In this document: positions 11,174 to 21,821 of the stretch, piece after piece
How positions within the stretch are numbered: position 1 is the stretch's first letter
Layout of the letters: each line of letters starts with the position of its first letter
Assembly: GCA_947034885.2 (NCBI GenBank)
Contig: OX344755.2
Coordinates: 5,520,501 to 5,584,500, forward strand
Length of the DNA stretch: 64,000 nucleotides
From: Thuidium tamariscinum
Taxonomy: Eukaryota > Streptophyta > Bryopsida > Hypnales > Thuidiaceae
Reading direction: 5' to 3'
Notes under the pieces: model-generated
Databases searched by the model: none
Seen by the model: only the letters and a program-made list of their open reading frames with translations
What the model was told of the DNA's origin: nothing
Position numbers and translations under genes: made by a program

Positions 11174-14100
11174 ATGGAGGAAGGGGAGGCTGCGGCGGAA
11201 TCAGAGCGGCGAGCTGAGCGTGGAAAAACGGCGATCCAAGAAAATGAGCGGACAGCAAGTGCGGCGATTGAGGCAAATCCAGGTGCGTGGTTTTTGTTTG
11301 GCCTTCCTAGACCCCAGCCATTGACGACTGCACTTTTTCCGATTCTAGTTCGCTTTCAACAATGCTTAGAATTCTGCTAATGTCTGCCCCTGTAATGGAC
11401 AGTCGTTAACGACCACTGTTTTTTGAATTTTAGTTTAGGGTTTTCACTGCTACAATTCTGTAAAGCATTCTAATTTTTGGAGCCTTGCTAAACCCCAGCC
11501 GTTAACGGCTATGGTTTTCAAGATTTAGATTTGCTTCCAATAGATACTGTGAAGTAGTCAAATGCTGAAATTTTTTAGCCATCCTAGACCCCAGCTGTTG
11601 ACGGCCGTGCTTTCAACACATTCATTTTTTCTTTAGAACATTAGAGATTTGATCAAATGCTAAAATTTTTGAGACCTTAGACCCCAGCCATTAACGGCCA
11701 CGATTTTAGAGACATAAATTTGTTGTCTAATTATGCTACATTTCTAAACACTTGCCAAATGCTGAAATTTTTTAGGACTTCTTTAACCATAGCCGTTCAA
11801 GACTACATTTTTTAGAAACTTGCATTTGCTTTTGATGTATGCTAGATTGCTATAAAATTGTCAAATGCTGAATTCCTTTAGGACTTCTCAGACCCCAGCT
11901 GTTGACGGCCACACTTTTAGAGACTTGCATTTGCTTCTAATACATGCTATGTACTTGATTTTATGCTGAAATTTTTGGGCCTCCTTAGATCACATCTATT
12001 AACACTTCCTATATTAAATTGCATATTTTTTTGTACGTATGCATAAACTACAACTTCTTCTAATCTTTTTGTACACATTGTTTTTGAGATGTTGACAGAA
12101 GGAGATCTACAAGCACAAAGAGTAGATGCCGCACTTTAGCCTCTATCTCAAGATCAATTGGAGTTAGAGTTACATGGATTCTTGAAGGAGACTGTGAATA
12201 CTTCTTCTCTTCTTGAGCGGTTGAGGTATCAACCATGAGCTAAATCCAAAATCAACATTCCTTTGTGCCGTATGATCTTTCTACCGGTGGTGAGGCCTTT
12301 TTTGAAGAATGATGTTATGAATTTAGCTGCACACTTTCTTACTTGTGGTTACATGGAAGGAAATGGAGTTTTCTATGTTGCCTTGGAGAACAATGAGGGG
12401 AAAACAGTAGATGTCACGGATGACATTATCAAAACATGGAGTCCAAATTGGGTGAGAGAAAATGCTGCATTTGAGAGAGAATTGCAAAATGATGAAGATC
12501 TCAAAGCTTTTTCTGGCAAGATGTTTATGGTGTGGGATGGTAACCATTATTTGCAAGCATGGTTGTCTCTTATCAACCGAGATCATGCGGATGACTTTCA
12601 ATGGCATTATGCTGTTGAAAGTATCATTTTAGAGGTCAAAGGGGATGTTGCGACTATGCTAATAGCATTGCATGGAGTCAACTAGTATTCCCTTATGTTT
12701 CTCTATCAATTTTCATTTTATTCAATTCTTCAGTTTTTAAAGTTTATGTGGTTTGGAATATTGAATGTACCACTATTCTATCTTCTTGAGTTGAATGTTT
12801 ACTTCATCGATTCTAATACAATAAATTTTGTTTTGACAGGCAAAACCAGAATTCCCATGTCTCCATAAATCTTGTTTACAAGCTCTATCGCATTCAAAGT
12901 ATTGCTGGACAGCTACTCTCATACTTTGAGAAACTTATTTCTAAGGAGGATCTTGTTGCAGCTGAAGCTAAGCAAAAGTCAAAACAAATAACTTGGTTCA
13001 CTCTAACTCTGGAGGCTCTAAATGGATTCTTATATCAGATTTACTTTTTAATTTCCTTTTTTCACTTCATATTTCCTTGAATGTTTAGGCTTCTTCACAT
13101 TTGCACTTTCTTTCATTTGATTTTATATCTCTTGATCAAGTATGCAAAACATTTGTTATCATGTGCAATTTTATTTATTCTTATACATTCTTTACTTTGT
13201 GCAGCAAGAGTTGGGGGATGCTACTACTGCGGCTCAAAGAAAATTCTATGAGAAGTATCCCAATCCAACAGATTGAACTTCAAGTGCAGTTTCTGAGTGG
13301 GTCTCCAAAGTTGTTGACAAGGTCAAGATAGCTTCCCATTCGGAATTGAAGAAGCAACTTCCCATTGCTGATCCGAAGCGTACGGACGCATTTTTGGAGC
13401 AGATAAAGCTTCATTATGAAACTCATGATGACAATCCGGAGATGACCCAAGAGAAACTTTGGATGTTGACAACTTCAGCGATGGATACTTCCATGAAGAT
13501 CAAGTGGCTTGAGAGATGGAACAAGTTTCCTTCTCTTCGTGAGGCTCTTAGATTTCCTAAACTAAAATTCAGTGACATTGATTTTCTTGAGTGGCTTCAT
13601 AAAGCTACATGGTGGGCTCAGGTGAATACTTATCTTTCTTTCCTACTATTTTAGTACTATTTCTTTGAACTTTTTGAATCAATCAAACCATTCTTCTAAT
13701 TTACAATTTGTGTACATGGCAGTTGGCTATTGAGACAGAAAAACTTTTCAATGCTACAGTGGCTGATTTGGACGTGTCTATTAACTATCTTCCCGATGGT
13801 ATGGATCCCTTGCCTACCATTTTTGATTATGTGGAGACAATGCGCATATTATTGTGAGATACTGCATTCTTGCGTGAATTTGCTGTAGATAATGGGGTTC
13901 ACAAGAACAATAAGATAGATAAGCAACTCAACTTCAAATCAGCTATGCAAAGGGTACTTTATAGGTACTTCAAGTACATCCTTTTTCCTGCCAAAGCCAT
14001 TTCCAGAACTCCTACTTTCTTTGCCAATTATTTGGATAAAGAAAGTGAAGAGTGCATGTTCACAGATGGGATCATGAAATCTTGGGATCCCATGCATTGG

Positions 14101-16155
14101 GAAAGATGTGGGTGGTATTTGGATTGTCTTCTCAAAAGACCACCTACTTTTGACATTGTCCTTCGAGATTCTATTGAGCCCGCCCTCAAAGGTACAACTA
14201 TAGTTGTTCCTAAAGTGGTTGATAAGGATGTAACTAAGAAGACTAGGAAAACCAAATCAAAGAAAGTGGTGGTTGATCTTGATGATTCTAATGAAGATGT
14301 ACCAGTTGAAGACACTCTCAAGAACCTTGTTGTCACTGGACCTTCTTCTTTCAATGTTCAAGAAAAACTCCCTGCTTCAAAGCGCCAGAAGACATCTTCT
14401 ACTCCTGTGGTTTTGGTACCAACTTCCTCTCCTACCTTTGAGCTACCTCCTAAGCTTAAAGGTATGATGAGTACTCCGGCTCCTTTGTCTATCAATCATA
14501 CATCTCTTGATCTAATCTTGAATGATTCTTTTATTAGAATTGTTGAAGAGAAGAAAAAGAATGGTACATTTGGTATATCATATGACAACATTGTGGCTTT
14601 TCTCTCAAAGGTGAGTTCAATCTTTCTATTTGTTTGTTTTTTTATCTCATTTTTATTGTTATGAAATCTTACATGTTCTATATAATTTACATCTTCTCAT
14701 TTATTTTCTTTTATGACTTTGACATCTTTTATCATGAATCAACATTTCTGAAATTTATTTTTGTAGATTGGTGAAGGCAGAGAATTCTTTTTTGATGGAA
14801 AAATACAAAAGAGACCAGCTGTGGACCTCATCATTGCAGAATATCCTGATGGTCTTCCAATTCCAGGCATTTCAAATCCACCATCTCAAATTCCACATTG
14901 GAATGCTAGCATTCCAAGTTTTCTCCATGTGATGATGGCGTTCTCTCTTACTTATCTTCATGATGATGGAGCATTTCTTCTATTTTTACCTGAAAGTTCT
15001 ACAGTGAAGAGAGAAGTGGCTGGATTCTTCAAGAATTACAAATTGAAGATGAAGAATGAGTGGACTATCATAAATTGCTTACATTTGGCACATCCTATGA
15101 ATCCATCCAAATTTGTAAGTAGTAATTTTAATCTTTTACTTCTACTTTTGACTCAATTGTTATTACACTTTTTTTGATTTCAAATGTACCTTCTAATTTG
15201 AATTTGATTTTGATTTTCAGACATTGAAGTTCAAGGCTTTGTTGTTGGTTCGATCATTTGCCTCTCCTACTGCTAGACTACCTCAAGAGCTTCAAATTTC
15301 TATTGATCCTTCAATTCTTGAGGTTGATTTAGCCACAGATGACGTCCTCTTTAACTCTATCATGACAACAACTCAATCATGTAGAAAGGAAGATGGTAAG
15401 CCATGAAGGGGTGCTAAGGAGAAGTCTAAGGTTCTAATGAAGCTTTTTATTCATGGCTTGAGCCCTACAAATAGTATTGTTGCAGACATGACTACCTCTA
15501 CAGGTATTGTAATCTACATTATTGAATCATTATTTTTCTATTTTGTGATTTGATTGTTTTTATCTACCCTTCAATTTTGATGTTCTTATCATGCCAATGT
15601 TGTGTCTTAATCAAGTTCTTCCATCAGAGCAGCTCATTCATCTAATCGTCATATCTTAGCATTAGAAAGTGATGCCAAGCTCTTTGATGAGGTTCTCAAG
15701 CCATTACAAACACCTACAACCATCTCCAAGACTCTTGATTCCTCTACCATAGGCGATGGTATGGACATTGATGATGACTCTCCAATTGAAGATGTCGAAC
15801 TACTTGACTTATGTGAGTAAGTCTTATTTATGTTTATTTCTTTTTTAACTTCAATTCAAAATTCTATACTTAATATTCTAATTTGCTACTACATAACCAA
15901 AAATATAGCTTGTTGTTTGCAGTTGGATGAGTCCATTACCAAGACAGACCTTGCCTTTTTATCGACACCTTAGATTTTTTAGAAGTCCTACTTTGAGTCC
16001 TCAGGGTTTGCCTACATATGCTGAAGATTTAGCTTTAGCTTATGCTAATGTTTCATCTGATTCATCTTGAGTCTCTTTATCACCTCGTAGATCTTATGAT
16101 CCTAGGGTATGTTCTTATTTTGAACTCAGTGCATCTGAGTCAGACGATATTTGAG
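11174..16155 (+). pseudogene. MULE accessory gene: ParB-like domain plus methyltransferase-like fold, decayed
   Basis: I can rebuild exons 11174-11282, 12099-12684, 12840-13038, 13205-13621, 13723-14610, 14767-15114 and 15221-15503 with matching phases, then less certain exons to a stop near 16155, for a protein of roughly 1,050-1,100 residues. Residues about 95-235 resemble a ParB/sulfiredoxin-type domain: an N-terminal R-P-F-L segment, a helix ending in a glycine, then FMVWDGNHYLQAW at about 180-191, where such proteins have a D-G-N/H-H-R motif. Exons 6-7 resemble the second half of a class I methyltransferase: strand DLIIAEYP (about 752), strand GAFLLFL, helix, strand WTIINCL, and a final strand FKALLLVR. 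No glycine-rich SAM motif is seen. Stops lie at 12137, 12236, 13274, 13855, 15404 and 16068, and the donor at 13039 reads AT instead of GT. Function is inferred. Confidence 0.5.
11315..12007 (+). repeat. Eight near-palindromic boxes at about 97-bp spacing
   Basis: Within the first intron of the accessory gene, boxes at 11315, 11400, 11496, 11592, 11685, 11790, 11896 and 11992 follow the pattern CAGCCGTTAACGGC. The 11496 copy is a perfect 14-bp palindrome (AGCCGTTAACGGCT) and the 11400 copy contains GTCGTTAACGAC, also perfect. The surrounding units ('aaatgctgaaattttt', 'gacttgcatttgcttc') repeat as well, so this is a diverged tandem array. Spacing is 85-106 bp. Confidence 0.75.
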
Positions 16156-17054
16156 TTTGATTTTATGATTTCATATTTCATTTCTATTTACTTTATTTTC
16201 ATATTGAATTTAACTATGTATGATGTGGCAACAATCCCAATTAATGGCCTAAGACTTCACCCTATGCCCAAATTGAACAATAAAATTATGAGTCTTGAAT
16301 TACACTGCATCATTAAACTTTATAAAATTCTACATAGTACACTTTAACTTGGAATTCAATTAAACTACTAGCATTGGATTTGTTTTTAGAAGAAATTTTT
16401 TTGACTAAGATAGTCCAAATTTAAAGGCATTCACTAGAAAAATAGTTGCTTAGTTCATTCTAGGTTAATACATATATTTAGTATATAATATATGACTATC
16501 ATGTATATTTTAAATATTTTCTATCCAAGATTTTTTTTGTTTTTAATTTTAAAGCATTGTTATAAAAATAAAATAAAATAAGATAGGACCATTTTCATTC
16601 TTTAAATTTACATAAAGACCAACAATTAAGACTACATTTATTCCTTAGTCATAAGCTCAAAACCATTGTTCATGATATAGTGCTTGTAATATTTTGCCTA
16701 TCACCAAATTTATATTCAACCTCTACAATCCATGTTTATTGCCCCTTCTATTTTTAACTTGATAAATGTCCTCCTTAAATAATGGTGTTATGATGTATTG
16801 TATTTTTTTCATATATGTCTTTGTAGTAAGATATCCTAGACTACTGGATTCACTTATTTTCATCATCATGTGTTGCTTACAAAATATTTCCTATTTTTTA
16901 TAATATTCCAATTTTAAAATATTTTTTCATTCAATTTTGGGGGACAAAATCACATAGTAATATATTCATTTGTTTTTCATTTGGACTATAGATCCTTGCA
17001 TTTAATTCCACGGTCATAGGTCCTTAATAGATTTAGGAATCTTAAATGGATAAA
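16156..17054. other. Non-coding right flank inside the MULE
   Basis: AT-rich sequence between the end of the accessory gene and the right terminus. It contains the inverted subterminal block TCCACGGTCATAGGTCC near 17009. No gene is visible. Confidence 0.45.
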
Positions 17055-17114
17055 AAAATGGAGGCTCACAGAGTCACAGGCTCATGCTCATAGGCTCACA
17101 AACTAGCATCCCCG
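17055..17114 (-). repeat. Right terminal region of the MULE
   Basis: It ends ..CTAGCATCCCCG and, read inverted, gives GCTAGTTTGTGAGCC, the same words as at the left terminus and in the 40110-40910 element. Confidence 0.7.
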
Positions 17115-17123
17115 CAAAATTTT
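17115..17123. repeat. Right 9-bp target-site duplication of the MULE
   Basis: CAAAATTTT, an exact copy of 5378-5386. Confidence 0.85.
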
Positions 17124-19226
17124 ATCCTAGCTACAACATAATAATATTTCAATCTATGCCAATTATATTATTTTTCAACCAAAGTGCATATGGTAAACTA
17201 TGGTAATTAGTGACACACAACAATGTGACATCAGTGTGACATCAATGTGACGAAAAGTGGCGAACAATGTTTTTTCCATTAATTAACACCCCACCTTTCC
17301 TCCTAAAAACCAAGAGCCGTTGATTATTGTGAGAAAAAAAATTCATAAACCACTCCTTCCACTGTTGATCTAAAAAAACTTATATATATATATATGCATA
17401 CGCATACATAGGTCCGGATATGGGCACATATTAATACACATACACAAGTATACATATGCATATGCATATACAAATGCAGATATAGATATGCAGATACACA
17501 AATATACATATGCATACGCATACGTACTTGGGAATTTACAAACTTATCCCATATTGATTGTAAGCTCACCTGATTCTCAAAATTACAAAGGAGGGGGAGG
17601 AGGGAAATCCTGAAAAAATTCAATTTAAAATATTTCTGAATTTCTGAATATCTGAATATCTTTGAATGTTGGGGGGTAGGGGATAGTTGATAAATGAAAA
17701 CAAAATTAATGAATGAGCTCATTGTGACAGTTTGTCACAATGACAATGACAATGAGCTCAAAAGAAGCAGTCACTACCATAGTTGTATAGAAATCACCCT
17801 CTAACAAGACAAAACTGTGTAGTTTTTACATTGTTTTTTGTAGAGCTATCCTAGGAATAAGAGCTAATAATATTTTTATGCACAATTTTTTGCAATTTGG
17901 CTCACAAACAAAAGATGTTGCTATATTTTGTAAAGGAAATTTTCATTTGTTTCAGTTGAAACAGAGAAATTACTTTTTCTTAAGACCAACACTCAAATTT
18001 CACCTAGGTATTTGACTAGGTATCACCAAGTAATACCCATGTAGGACATGAGTATTGAAAAATAGCTGGCTGTTTTTTCAAACTGATTAAACAGACAAAC
18101 ATGGAATAAATTAGGGCATCTTTAATTGGTACGGTTGCAGAGTTCAGGCAGAAGTTTTTAATTTTTTTTGTCTTTAAGCCCAAATTTGTAAAAAGTTCAT
18201 GATACCCTATTCTTAGAAGTTGCTCTCTATGGAACTAACTTAATTCCAGGTATTAGGGTCACCTGGATTCATTCCTTGGTGCCAAATCAAAATGAGATTC
18301 CTCATTTTCTCACAAATAGAAATTTGCTCTTGTTTTTTTTGTTTTTTTGAACTGGACGAGCCATTTGCTCTTGTTTGTGCCCCCCTAGAAAACAACAATT
18401 TATATGAATTGGTATTTCTGGCAATGCCAAATAATATAAAGAATAGTATATGACATTCTTTTCATTGGAAGGAGAATAGGACACGTGTCGATCCTTCCTC
18501 ACTCCTGACCATATTCGTGAACCTTGCCGACCTCGAGCATTTGGAACTAAATAAACGGTCTCCAAATATAAATTTTTATCACAAGCTGATGACGTGGCAA
18601 GTTGGCATGTGCACTAGGTCTGGAATGGTGAGAAGGCTCTAGGATTCCTTGAATCGCTATGTGCCACTTGCAAAAATCACATTAACCCTAAACCTCATGG
18701 TAAAACCACCTATAGCCAATCACTTAAGTGATTTCGTGCATGTTATTGGGTAGTGCAAGGCAATTTAAATATTTTGCCATGTAGAAAGATAAAAATTTTA
18801 TGAAATTTTGGAGCCAAAAAGTGCTCCAATCCATAGCCAATGTCTAAAGTCTTCTAATCATGATTATTCAAGAACTACTTTCTTGATCACTACTTCCTAC
18901 TTTTTTGTTCACTACTTTGGGACATGTATCATGATCTTGTTAAGGTAGCCAACCCCTTTTCGATGAGCCCTCTACTTCCAAAGTCTAAAAGTGTTTTATT
19001 TTCGAGCATAGGAGATGGGAATAACCGACTCATTATCATGTATTATAAGCTATTGATTTCCTCTGCATTCCCTAACCAACATATGATTGGAATTAGACAT
19101 ACATATATTAAGAATAGGTTTCAAAATATCTTAATGAATAAAATTCAAAGGAATTTTTTTTGGGTGAAAAAATATGGAAAAATTCCAAATCCGTCATAAA
19201 TCCATTTTATAGAGGAAAAAAAAGTG
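17124..19226. other. AT-rich intergenic DNA, no gene recognised
   Basis: Apart from the low-complexity tract at 17380-17526, I see no recognisable element. A minus-strand frame at 18302-18565 has no detectable domain. Confidence 0.4.
17380..17526. repeat. Low-complexity TA / CATATG-rich tract
   Basis: A TA dinucleotide run (from 17381) passes into interleaved GCATACGCATACATA and ATATGCATATGC words. It is a degenerate microsatellite. Confidence 0.7.
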
Positions 19227-19690
19227 TTTTTTTTTTGAATAAATATGGGATCCATTGCATTAAAAAGAAAAGAGTACAAATGTCAAAACAAAAGGTCGAG
19301 AGAGACAACAGGTGGCTACAACAAAGAGAAATAAGACTGAACCCGCCCCCTACATAAAACTATACTCTGGAGGGCGCACAATATTCTAGTGAATCTCGTC
19401 CCCTTCTAATCTAGTAGCAAGAGTAGGTGGCTATAACCAAATACTATCAAACTTGTTGCAAATGCCGGCTATCTTTTGAGGTTAAAGTCTAACTATAGAT
19501 TGGGTTTTCATTTGGGTAGCCCTCCCAACATCTAACAAGGTTGTCCAGATAGCCTTTTGAATCATATTCCATATCCAGGGGGAATTGGCAAAGACTTGGC
19601 TGTTGCGGACTATCCAAATAATCCAAAAGTTTTCCCTACCAAACTCAACTAGGAACTATATTAGATCAGTTATTATATAAATTTTTCAAA
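19227..19690 (-). mobile_element. 3' end of a LINE (non-LTR) retrotransposon
   Basis: On the minus strand the region ends in a poly(A) tail (T10 at 19227-19236) preceded by a 'ttaatgcaatggatccc' stretch, like plant L1-type 3' ends. Upstream, a minus-strand frame reads FWIIWIVRNSQVF, then WIWNMIQKAIW, the Trp-rich pattern of the zinc-finger region after the reverse transcriptase domain of plant LINEs. The coding part is short and contains stops, so this is a 5'-truncated dead copy. The family call is by eye. Confidence 0.5.
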
Positions 19691-21430
19691 TAAATTGAAT
19701 ACAATGCTTAATGGAAAGTTCATAGGACTACATGTGATTAGAAATGGGTTCCAAGCTTTTAGTTTCAACTTTGAAAAGGAGAAAAAATACACATTCTAAG
19801 CTTCAATTGGAAATAACTACATCTTATAGGTTGGGTATGGCTCCCTAATAAAGAATGTGTAGTTTTACCATATACAATTCCAATGAGTGTTCCTCAAAGG
19901 GCAAATAGTTAGAAATTTGCTCCATGTGTTTGCCTCTTCACAAAGAAGAAATACACAAAGATATTATTTATCATAGGTGACAAATTTAGAAATTCAAGAA
20001 TTCAAATTTGGGATTGAAGACTCTAAAGAAGTTAAAATGCACCTATTATTTCTATAATCAAAGTATTTTGGTGATTACTTTAATCAAAAGAAGCCACACT
20101 CTTCTAGGGTTAATCCCTAAGCAATCCAACATCCATATTATTAACAATGAATAAACAAAGTTCTTCAAATTGATGATTCATCCAATTACGTCATTCATCC
20201 AAGAAATTCTTGGATTTTTAAAAGATGACCTTATTTTATGACCAATATAATAAAATTGATGAGAATATTATATTTGTACTAAGATAAGCTAAAATGTGCT
20301 AAATCCCTAAAGATTCAAATGCAAAAGGGTCGAAATCTCCAATCATTAACCATGGAAAGATGCCACATCAATGTTTCTACACTATCAAAGAAAGTCATTT
20401 ATTGAACACTTAAGCATCTTTGGCATTGTTTCAAGGTTAATTGAATGTTGTATGAAATACTCAACTTTGGTTTTAGAAGGACCAACCTCAATAAAACTTC
20501 AAGAACACAATGCAACAATTTTGAAGAAGGTTCACTCAAGCAAATGACTCAATTGGGACCAATTTCTTCTTCATGCCACACTTGCATAGACCTATTGCAC
20601 TATAACATATGAACTTAAGAGAATATGGACTGGTTGAAAAACATTTGGGATGACAAAATGAAATATTGAAGATGAAAACATGACCATATTTGTGACAACA
20701 GGTCGTGCCGGATCACATGACAATATAATTAATCATAAAGTGGGTGGAATGCCAAACCAAGACTCATAGTCATAGTTCAGGAAAAACACAAGACCAACTC
20801 CTTGAAGCACCAGACCTGATATCCACTCAAAGGAGTTTGGTGCCATGTTTCTTTTCTACTATTCTCAGTTACACCTCACTCTTACACCCCTGTTCCAAAC
20901 CCGGGTTTCCATTATAATTAACTCTAATGAGTATTTAATATAATAGATGAAAAAAACCCACTGGTGAAGCTAGAAGATAGGAAAAGCTTTTGGTCGTACT
21001 GGAAAAATGTTTTTTTACTTCATATTTTCATAATAAACTTCCAAGAGAGCAATTTTCTAGACCCGTCATTTACTATCACCTTGACTAATATATACACATC
21101 TATAGCCACAAAGGGTAAGGAGGAGATCAAGCGTGGCTCACTTCACTGTCTAAACCTCAGAAGTCATCCACCATCAAGGGCAACAAGAGCAACAAATACA
21201 GACGCAGTACAGTACTCCAAAGTCACAATGTACTGCAAAGGAGGACCCAAAACCCCTCTACAAAAAAGCTACATACTCACCACTTGAGTCTTGAGGAGGC
21301 AGCACACATGAACCTGCACAGCCGACGAGGAATATCCCAAAACCACCCAGTTGGTTGAAAGATGAAGGCGAAGGCTTTGTTGGTTCGTGACTGAAGAGGA
21401 GGCTTTGCATTGACAGAAGCTATAGTTCAA
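19691..21430. other. Intergenic DNA with weak repeat similarity
   Basis: The 20500-20750 part shares phrases ('gaaaatatgaccat.tttgtgaca') with 53700-53800, so both probably belong to one old repeat family. No termini or genes could be defined. Confidence 0.35.
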
Positions 21431-21436
21431 GTGAAT

Positions 21437-21635
21437 GTGAGGAAGTCTGAGAAAGACCTTACTTGAAAGTGAGTGAGCCAAATGCTCCAATAACAGAGCC
21501 CCTCGTAGTGTGAATTTGAGTAAGACCTTGCTTGAAAAGTGAGCCAATACTTCGAGGACAGAGCCTCGATATGCTACAGTAACAGAGCCCCTCGTAGTGT
21601 GAATTTGAGTAAGACCTTACTTGAAAAGTGAGCCT
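21437..21635. repeat. Tandem duplication downstream of RSH1
   Basis: A block reading AACAGAGCCCCTCGTAGTGT followed by 'gaatttgagtaagacctt.cttgaaaagtgagcc' occurs at 21492 and 21580, and a third partial copy of its end lies near 21437. The offset is about 89 bp. It lies just beyond the RSH1 stop and may be in the 3' transcribed region. Confidence 0.7.
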
Positions 21636-21821
21636 CTCGTGGCGTAGTTGCTTGCTGCTCCAATATCAATTGTCAAAGAATCGTCAATTTTACTCTGAAG
21701 GGGTTTTCCTGCTTCGTGTTGTGAAGAATCCAGAATGGTCTATCATAAAAGAGAAACTGAAATCATGAAGAAGTTTCGATGTGAGTGATCATAAGCAGGT
21801 CTCCCCAAGTGAGAATTTGTG

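Larger units (their letters stand above)
5387..17114. mobile_element. Large Mutator-like (MULE) transposon with two divergent genes
   Basis: The left end after CAAAATTTT (5378-5386) and the right end before the same CAAAATTTT (17115-17123) define a perfect 9-bp target duplication, the size typical of Mutator-like elements. The termini are inverted relatives: both carry GCTAG followed by runs of TGTGAGC/TGAGCC units, and a subterminal block reading about GGACCTATGACCGTGGA lies near 5592 and, inverted, near 17010. Inside are a minus-strand MULE transposase remnant (5949-9561) and a plus-strand accessory gene remnant (11174-16155), separated by a possible small reading frame. Both genes carry stop codons and the transposase also has frameshifts, so this copy is dead, although its intact target duplication shows it inserted as one unit. 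Confidence 0.85.

Noticed and set aside
17324-17722. 132-codon minus-strand frame
   Set aside because: It is a translation of a TA/CATATG microsatellite.
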